64,000 nucleotides of DNA, from NCBI RefSeq assembly GCF_001570425.1, contig NZ_BCSX01000018.1:62001-126000 (forward strand), in the 5' to 3' direction. Each line of letters begins with the position of its first letter. The first letter of the stretch is position 1. Both the position numbers and the translations under genes were made by a program. The stretch is from Mycolicibacterium brisbanense (GTDB lineage Bacteria; Actinomycetota; Actinomycetes; Mycobacteriales; Mycobacteriaceae). Positions 59,740 to 64,000 of this stretch are shown piece by piece. The notes under the pieces were generated by a model. That model did no database searches and was not told where the DNA came from. It saw nothing but the letters and a program-made list of their open reading frames with translations.

Positions 59740-60645
59740 TCAGCCCGCGACCGAGGCGTTGTAGATCGACTGGATCGAGGCGTCCAGCGTGGCGTTGAAC
59801 TCTTCGTCGGTCTGCTGTGCCGAGAGGCCCTCGGTCAAGGCCCGGCTGAAGCTGGCGATCACACCGGTGTTCTGCGCCAGCAGGGCGTTGGCCTCGCTGC
59901 GCGAATATCCACCGGAAAGGGCGACGACCCGCATCACCTTGGGGTGCTCGACGAACACCTCGTAGTGGTTCGCGACGCTCGGCAAGGTGAGTTTGAGCAT
60001 CACGCGCTGGCCCTGGGGCAGCGCCTCGAGGTTTTTGGCGATCTCGTCGCGCAGCAGATTCTCGGCCTCGGCCTTGTCGGCGATCGAGATCGCGACCTCG
60101 GGCTCGAGGATGGGGACGAGACCGTGCGCCAGCACCTGGCCCCCGAGCTCGAACTGCTGGGCGACGGCCGCTGCGATTCCGACCGGGTCGGCCGCGCCGA
60201 TCACCGAACGCGCCTTGGTGCCGAAGATGCCGTTCTGCACGCCGCGGGCGAGCAACGCGTCGAGATCCGGAATGGGCTTCATCAACTGAACGCCATCGGT
60301 CGGCTCGGCCAGGCCCTTGTCTATCTTGAGCAGTGGCACCACGCCCTTCTCCTCCCACAGGTACGCGGCCGCAGGTTTGCCGTCGATCGCGCGATCCATG
60401 GTCTGCTCGAACAGAATTGCCGCGAGCACCCGGTCGCCACCGAACACCGGTGAGGTGACGATGCGTACCCGCATCTGGTGCATCAGATCGAACATCTCGT
60501 CCTCCGACGAGTACGCGCTGTCCTCGATCCCGTACAGGCGCAGTGCCTTGGGAGTGGATCCGCCGCTCTGATCGAGCGCCGCGATGAAACCTTTCCCTGA
60601 CGTCATCTTGTCGGCCTGCTGCTGGTTCACCATCGGGTTGTCCAC
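59740..60645 (-). CDS. Class I fructose-1,6-bisphosphate aldolase
   Basis: This 301-residue Schiff-base aldolase resembles the bacterial FdaB type. It opens FIAALDQSGGSTPKALRLYG and carries the Schiff-base lysine in VMLKLTLPS, GLVPILEPEV and VVALSGGYSR for phosphate binding. It would cleave fructose bisphosphate in glycolysis/gluconeogenesis without a metal. Mycobacteria also have a class II enzyme, so this is a second, presumably condition-specific one. GTG at 60645. It is followed closely by the hydrolase gene. Confidence 0.9.
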   Translation of the reverse strand: MDNPMVNQQQADKMTSGKGFIAALDQSGGSTPKALRLYGIEDSAYSSEDEMFDLMHQMRVRIVTSPVFGGDRVLAAILFEQTMDRAIDGKPAAAYLWEEKGVVPLLKIDKGLAEPTDGVQLMKPIPDLDALLARGVQNGIFGTKARSVIGAADPVGIAAAVAQQFELGGQVLAHGLVPILEPEVAISIADKAEAENLLRDEIAKNLEALPQGQRVMLKLTLPSVANHYEVFVEHPKVMRVVALSGGYSRSEANALLAQNTGVIASFSRALTEGLSAQQTDEEFNATLDASIQSIYNASVAG

Positions 60646-60732
60646 TCTTTCGAAGACGTTCCTGCCGTCGGCGTTCGCTCGAATTCGACTAAAGGATATT
60701 CGTCACCGCCTGCGCGACGGAACGTCGCCTGC

Positions 60733-62121
60733 TCACAGTGTGCTGAGCGCGGCCCGGATCGCGGCGGCCGACCGGTCTACATCGTCGTCGGTGGTCGCCC
60801 AGTTGGAGAAGGACACCCGCAGAACGTAACGGCCCTGCCACGTCGTGCCACCCAGCCAGCAGGTGCCCTCGGCCTGGATCGCCGCGACGGCGCGCCGGTT
60901 CGCGTCGTCGTCACCGGGCAACCGGACCAGCACCTGGTTGAGCACCACGTCGTTGAGTATCTCGGCGCCGGGGATGTCGGCCAGCAGCGTGGCCATCCGG
61001 CGAGCCTGCGCGCAGTTGCGCTCCACGAGTTCGGCGACGCCGCTGCGGCCGAGGGAACGCAGTGCCGCGTACACGGGGACGGCGCGGGCCCGCCGGGAGC
61101 TCTCCGGGACGAAGTTGGTGCCGTCCCGCTGGCCCGGGTCCGCGACCAGGTAGGGACCTGCCAGCGTCATCGCGGCCAGATGGGCGTCGGGATCGGCCAC
61201 GATCGCCATCGCACTGTCGTAGGGCACGTTGAGCCACTTGTGCGCGTCCACAGCCCAGGAGTCGGCCCGCTGCACACCCCGCGTGAGGTGCCGGGTGCCG
61301 GGTGCGGCAGCCGCCCACAGCCCGAACGCGCCGTCGACGTGCAGCCATGCTCGGTGTGCCGCGCACGCGTCGGCTATGGGCTCGAACGGGTCGAACGAAC
61401 CCGTGGAGACGTTGCCGGCCTGGGCGCAGACGATCGTGGGGGCGGCATCATCGGCAAGGACATGTGCCAAGGCGTCGGGGTCCATGCGGCCTTGGGCATC
61501 GGCCGGGATCCGGATCGCAGTGCCGTCGCCCAGGCCGAGTAACCGTAGCGCCGTGTAGATGGTGGCGTGTGCCTGCTCTCCGCACAGCACTCGTACCCGG
61601 GGCGCGCCGGTCAAACCGTCCCGCTCGACGTCCCAGCCGGCCCGCGCCAGCACGGCGTGCCGCGCCGCCGCCAGACCGGTTGTGTTGGCGCCCTGTGCGC
61701 CGGTGACGAACCCGACGCTGGCCGCGGGCGGTAGTCCGAACAGGTCGAGCAGCCAGCCCGCGGTGACCTCCTCGATGGCTGCCGCCGCGGGGGACAGTGA
61801 GTGATACGCCCCGTTCTGGTCCCACGCCGATGCGAGCCAGTCCGCTGCGAGGGCCGCGGGCAGCGCACCGCCGATGACGAACCCGAAATGGCGTGGCCCG
61901 GCGGAGGCGACCAGTCCCGGCTCGGCGCCGGCGGCCAGTGCGTCGATGACGGCGGCCGGGTCTTCGCCATCAGTGGGCAGCGGGCCACCGAGGACCGCCC
62001 GCACGGCTGACGCATCGCTTCGCGCGGCGACCGGTCGGTCATCGAGGCCGGACAGGAATGCTTCGGCTTGAGCGAGAGCGGCCCGCAATCCGGCCGCGCG
62101 CGTGGGGGACTGGGTCGACAT
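60733..62121 (-). CDS. PLP-dependent L-amino-acid decarboxylase, second copy type
   Basis: This 462-residue group II decarboxylase has Lys295 in VDAHKWLN as the PLP lysine, Asp263 in HVDGAFGLWA and His185 in EQAHATIY. It differs enough from the 55257-56606 enzyme that it is not a recent duplicate. The substrate is not readable; aspartate, glutamate or aromatic amino acids are possible. The ATG at 62121 is the family-consistent start. It lies 87 bases upstream of the aldolase gene on the same strand. Confidence 0.85.
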   Translation of the reverse strand: MSTQSPTRAAGLRAALAQAEAFLSGLDDRPVAARSDASAVRAVLGGPLPTDGEDPAAVIDALAAGAEPGLVASAGPRHFGFVIGGALPAALAADWLASAWDQNGAYHSLSPAAAAIEEVTAGWLLDLFGLPPAASVGFVTGAQGANTTGLAAARHAVLARAGWDVERDGLTGAPRVRVLCGEQAHATIYTALRLLGLGDGTAIRIPADAQGRMDPDALAHVLADDAAPTIVCAQAGNVSTGSFDPFEPIADACAAHRAWLHVDGAFGLWAAAAPGTRHLTRGVQRADSWAVDAHKWLNVPYDSAMAIVADPDAHLAAMTLAGPYLVADPGQRDGTNFVPESSRRARAVPVYAALRSLGRSGVAELVERNCAQARRMATLLADIPGAEILNDVVLNQVLVRLPGDDDANRRAVAAIQAEGTCWLGGTTWQGRYVLRVSFSNWATTDDDVDRSAAAIRAALSTL

Positions 62122-62954
62122 GGCCCGACCATACGGGTTCGACGCTCGCGTTGTGGCGTCTCGGCGGACGCTGACAGCGATACGTGTGCAGCAACCTCGG
62201 AGAAGGTGTCGAGATCTACGCGTGACATTAGCCACGGGAGGTGAACGCGTCCCTGGGTGACCCGTTGCCCGGTGTGCGTCTACGTCCTGGCGTGATACGG
62301 GCACGGACTTGCCGAAATCGGCGGTACTACCGGCGTCCCAGTGCTCTGAACTGGCCGTATGCGACCGATAGGGGTACCGCTCTTGACAGGGTTGTGTCGG
62401 ATGTCCAAAGATTTGGGAACGTCGAGGCGATCAGTACGAGGGGTCTGATCGCCTCGGCTACGGGGAAACTTCACCCTCGGCTGCGGTCGACGCGATCTTG
62501 ACTCGTTGTCTGGTGGTTAGCTGTAAGGACGATAATTCCTTCGCTGCCCTGAGAGCGGCAAATTGATGGCCGCCTACAGGTGAGAGGGCGCGTGGTTTCC
62601 TCCGCGACTGCGAACTTCTCCACCCCAGCCGTCGCCGTACGGGTCCCGTTCGCTCTCGATCAAGCGATGTGGTCGCGAATCCTGCTTGCCGCCAGCTTGT
62701 TTCGCCGGACTCTTCGCCAAAAGCATTGGTGCGGGCGTTGATTCGAACCCGTGAACGCCGCGCACCTGGTCCCCGGCCCGATGCTGTCGCGGGACCGGCA
62801 TTACGTGCGAATGCTATGAAGTCGCTCTGAAGTCAGCCTGAACTCGGAACTGTATGTGTTTCATATGAATTCGCGAACTCGCTGACCGTCGCAGATTTTC
62901 GGCGGCCTACGGTTATCGGGCAATGACCGAACCTGGAAGGGGCGATGAAATCCT
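62122..62954. other. Long gene-free divergent region
   Basis: These 833 bases between a leftward and a rightward gene hold no protein gene that I can support: open frames are short, lack ribosome-binding sites and have unbiased third positions. It contains an isolated TTGACA and a 12-bp hairpin (possible small RNA, separate entry), and a palindrome TTCATATGAA (62862-62871) near the promoter of the following gene. Confidence 0.5.
62383..62456 (+). ncRNA. Possible small RNA: consensus -35 and strong hairpin
   Basis: A perfect -35 hexamer TTGACA (62383-62388) is followed after 18 bases by AAAGAT, and then by a perfect 12-bp stem CGAGGCGATCAG/CTGATCGCCTCG (62423-62456, 10-nt loop). It lies in a gene-free region. 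Transcription direction and existence are inference. Confidence 0.3.
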
Positions 62955-63293
62955 GTGAAACGAAATCTGCTCAAACGTGGTGGACAGCGCCTGGTGGCAG
63001 TCAGTTTCGGATTGGCGACTGTGGGTGTAGGCGCTGCGGTGCCTGCGATCGCTGCGCCACTGTCCGGGGCATCCGCGACCGACACCATCGATCAGCTGCA
63101 GAGTGAGGGCTATCGGGTGATCCTGAGCAAGGTCGGCAACGGATCCATCGAGAACTGCACGGTCAGTGCCGTTCGGCAGGGGCGCACCGTCACGGGTCCA
63201 CAGGCACCTGTCAACGCTCGCTTCACGCTGATGGGGCCGAGTCAGGTCTTGCAGTACACAACGGTCTACGTGGACCTCGATTGCCGGCGGTGA
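62955..63293 (+). CDS. Small secreted protein of unknown function
   Basis: This 112-residue protein has a signal peptide (about residues 1-34, ending IAA). The mature part has DTIDQLQSEGYRVILSKVGNG, a PASTA-like beta-alpha pattern, and two cysteines (in IENCTVS and DLDCRR) that could form a disulfide. Related small secreted proteins occur in several copies in mycobacteria, without known function. Start GTG 62955, with GGAAGGGG about 13 bases upstream. Confidence 0.75.
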   Translation: MKRNLLKRGGQRLVAVSFGLATVGVGAAVPAIAAPLSGASATDTIDQLQSEGYRVILSKVGNGSIENCTVSAVRQGRTVTGPQAPVNARFTLMGPSQVLQYTTVYVDLDCRR

Positions 63294-63385
63294 GACGATC
63301 CGGAGTGTGCCGTGCCGGCCGACGCTCCTCGACGCGCGCCGATCTTCGCCGGCATCGTGCATGCACGTATCTTTATGCGGCTCTT

Positions 63386-63400
63386 TGACAATGGATTTCA
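63386..63400. promoter_or_regulatory. Zur-like zinc box
   Basis: TGACAATGGATTTCA matches 12 of 15 bases of the Zur-type pattern TGAAAATGATTTTCA. It lies 23-37 bases upstream of the ATG at 63423 of the AztD-like gene, as expected for zinc repression. Confidence 0.4.
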
Positions 63401-63422
63401 GCACCGGCTACTTGTTGTCGGC

Positions 63423-64000
63423 ATGCATCCCGGTCACGTCGCCCCTGCCCTTGTCGCGATCCTGCTTCTCGCCGGCTGCGGCACGGCGCAGGAGCCGACG
63501 TCGTCCGGCCCCGGGCATGACGAGGGTGATGCCCACAGCGCCCAGGACGCGGGTGCGACCGAGCAGCGCCGGCCCACCCCGCGTCTGGCGGTCACCTACG
63601 ACGGTGGGGTGATGGTCCTCGACGCCGCCACCCTCGAACAGATCGCAGACCTGCCCGGCAGCGGTTACCTGCGGGTCCGTCCGGCCGGCGACGGTCGGCA
63701 CGTGATCATCGCCGAAGGGGACGGCTTCGGCGTGCTCGACCTGGGGACATGGGCGCAGCCACACGGGGATCACGCCCACTACCGCACCGCTGCGCCGAAG
63801 CGCACCGACATCCGGATCGCCGCACCCGAGCCCGGTCACGTGGTGGTGCACGACGGCGCCACCGTGCTGTTCTCCGACGGTGCCGGCACCGCAACGTCGA
63901 TTGCCAGCGATCGCATCGGCGATCCCGCCGCGCCGCGGTCGGTGTATACGGCGCCGCATCCGCACCACGGAGTTGCGGTGCAGCGCACCGATGGATCGCT
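63423..64000 (+). CDS. AztD-like zinc-metallochaperone lipoprotein (3' end outside window)
   Basis: The open frame continues past the right edge. A lipoprotein signal ends in LLLAGC (Cys19), followed by a Ser/Gly/Asp/His-rich segment HDEGDAHS that may bind metal. The following sequence (LAVTYDGGVMVLDAATLEQI, YLRVRPAGDGRHVIIAEGDGFGVLD) has a beta-propeller-like rhythm typical of AztD, a periplasmic zinc chaperone. GDHAHYRTAAPK and APHPHHG add further His clusters. An in-frame ATG at 63375 is a less likely start because it would place the Zur-like box inside the gene. Confidence 0.7.
   Translation, partial: MHPGHVAPALVAILLLAGCGTAQEPTSSGPGHDEGDAHSAQDAGATEQRRPTPRLAVTYDGGVMVLDAATLEQIADLPGSGYLRVRPAGDGRHVIIAEGDGFGVLDLGTWAQPHGDHAHYRTAAPKRTDIRIAAPEPGHVVVHDGATVLFSDGAGTATSIASDRIGDPAAPRSVYTAPHPHHGVAVQRTDGS

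Noticed and set aside
62735..62800. tRNA-like fragment on the minus strand (GGGTTCGAATC and a following ACCA)
   Set aside because: The T-loop resembles a tRNA, but the flanking bases do not form a T-stem and no D-arm or anticodon arm can be drawn, so it is probably chance or a remnant.

Overview
The window is high-GC DNA from a fast-growing mycobacterium (Mycolicibacterium, M. smegmatis-like). The BfrA, Mpt53, LdtA/LdtMt1, CinA, CYP125 and FabG3 proteins closely match known mycobacterial ones. The order bfrA - MFS exporter - glnA3 repeats Rv1876-Rv1878 of M. tuberculosis, and the cyclase/MscS pair at the left edge resembles Rv2435c/Rv2434c. The sequence looks like ordinary core and lipid-catabolic chromosome. 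I see no prophage, insertion sequence, CRISPR array, rRNA or convincing tRNA.

Layout. 0-8 kb: a membrane cyclase and a cyclic-nucleotide-domain MscS channel in one operon, a DUF1810 protein, a GH13 glycosidase, a purine-type deaminase and a TPR protein. 8-12.5 kb: cupin, hotdog thioesterase, FUSC membrane protein, EthD-like protein and enoyl-CoA hydratase. 12.5-18.5 kb: an iron block (bacterioferritin-associated ferredoxin and a duplicated alpha/beta-barrel-like protein behind an IdeR-like box, divergent from bfrA), then an MFS exporter, an AhpD-like protein and glnA3, ending in a perfect 26-bp inverted repeat. 18.5-30.7 kb: small enzymes, an N-acyl-D-amino-acid deacylase-like amidohydrolase, an SDR, a lipidated dienelactone hydrolase, a GT4 glycosyltransferase, an APC permease translationally coupled to a second glutamine-synthetase-like ligase, a cupredoxin lipoprotein and a P450. 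30.7-41.4 kb: a GT39 enzyme, secreted Mpt53 with CcdA, an agmatinase-family enzyme, a threonine dehydratase, a DUF7159-like protein, LdtA and an XRE regulator. 41.3-50.7 kb: a steroid-flavoured section with CYP125, a nitronate-monooxygenase-like flavoprotein, a DapB-like reductase and FabG3, plus a TetR/molybdopterin oxidoreductase operon. 50.7-64 kb: a secreted GH2 glycosidase, CinA, two PLP decarboxylases, a FAD monooxygenase, an MBL-fold protein, an alpha/beta hydrolase, class I aldolase, and at the right edge a truncated AztD-like lipoprotein.

The main organising signal is a 14-bp motif, TNNAACNNGTTNNA (the KstR cholesterol-regulon operator). It occurs, exact or with one mismatch, immediately upstream of six transcription units spread over 42 kb. 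They encode a thioesterase, an enoyl-CoA hydratase, an AhpD-like protein, CYP125, an NMO-like enzyme, and the divergent DapB-like/FabG3 pair. This suggests that a large part of the window serves sterol breakdown.

Other signals outside genes are an IdeR-like box, a TetR operator, XRE and SoxR/MerR-type palindromes, a Zur-like box, two copies of a 37-nt palindromic element, and an isolated consensus -35 followed by a strong hairpin that could be a small RNA.
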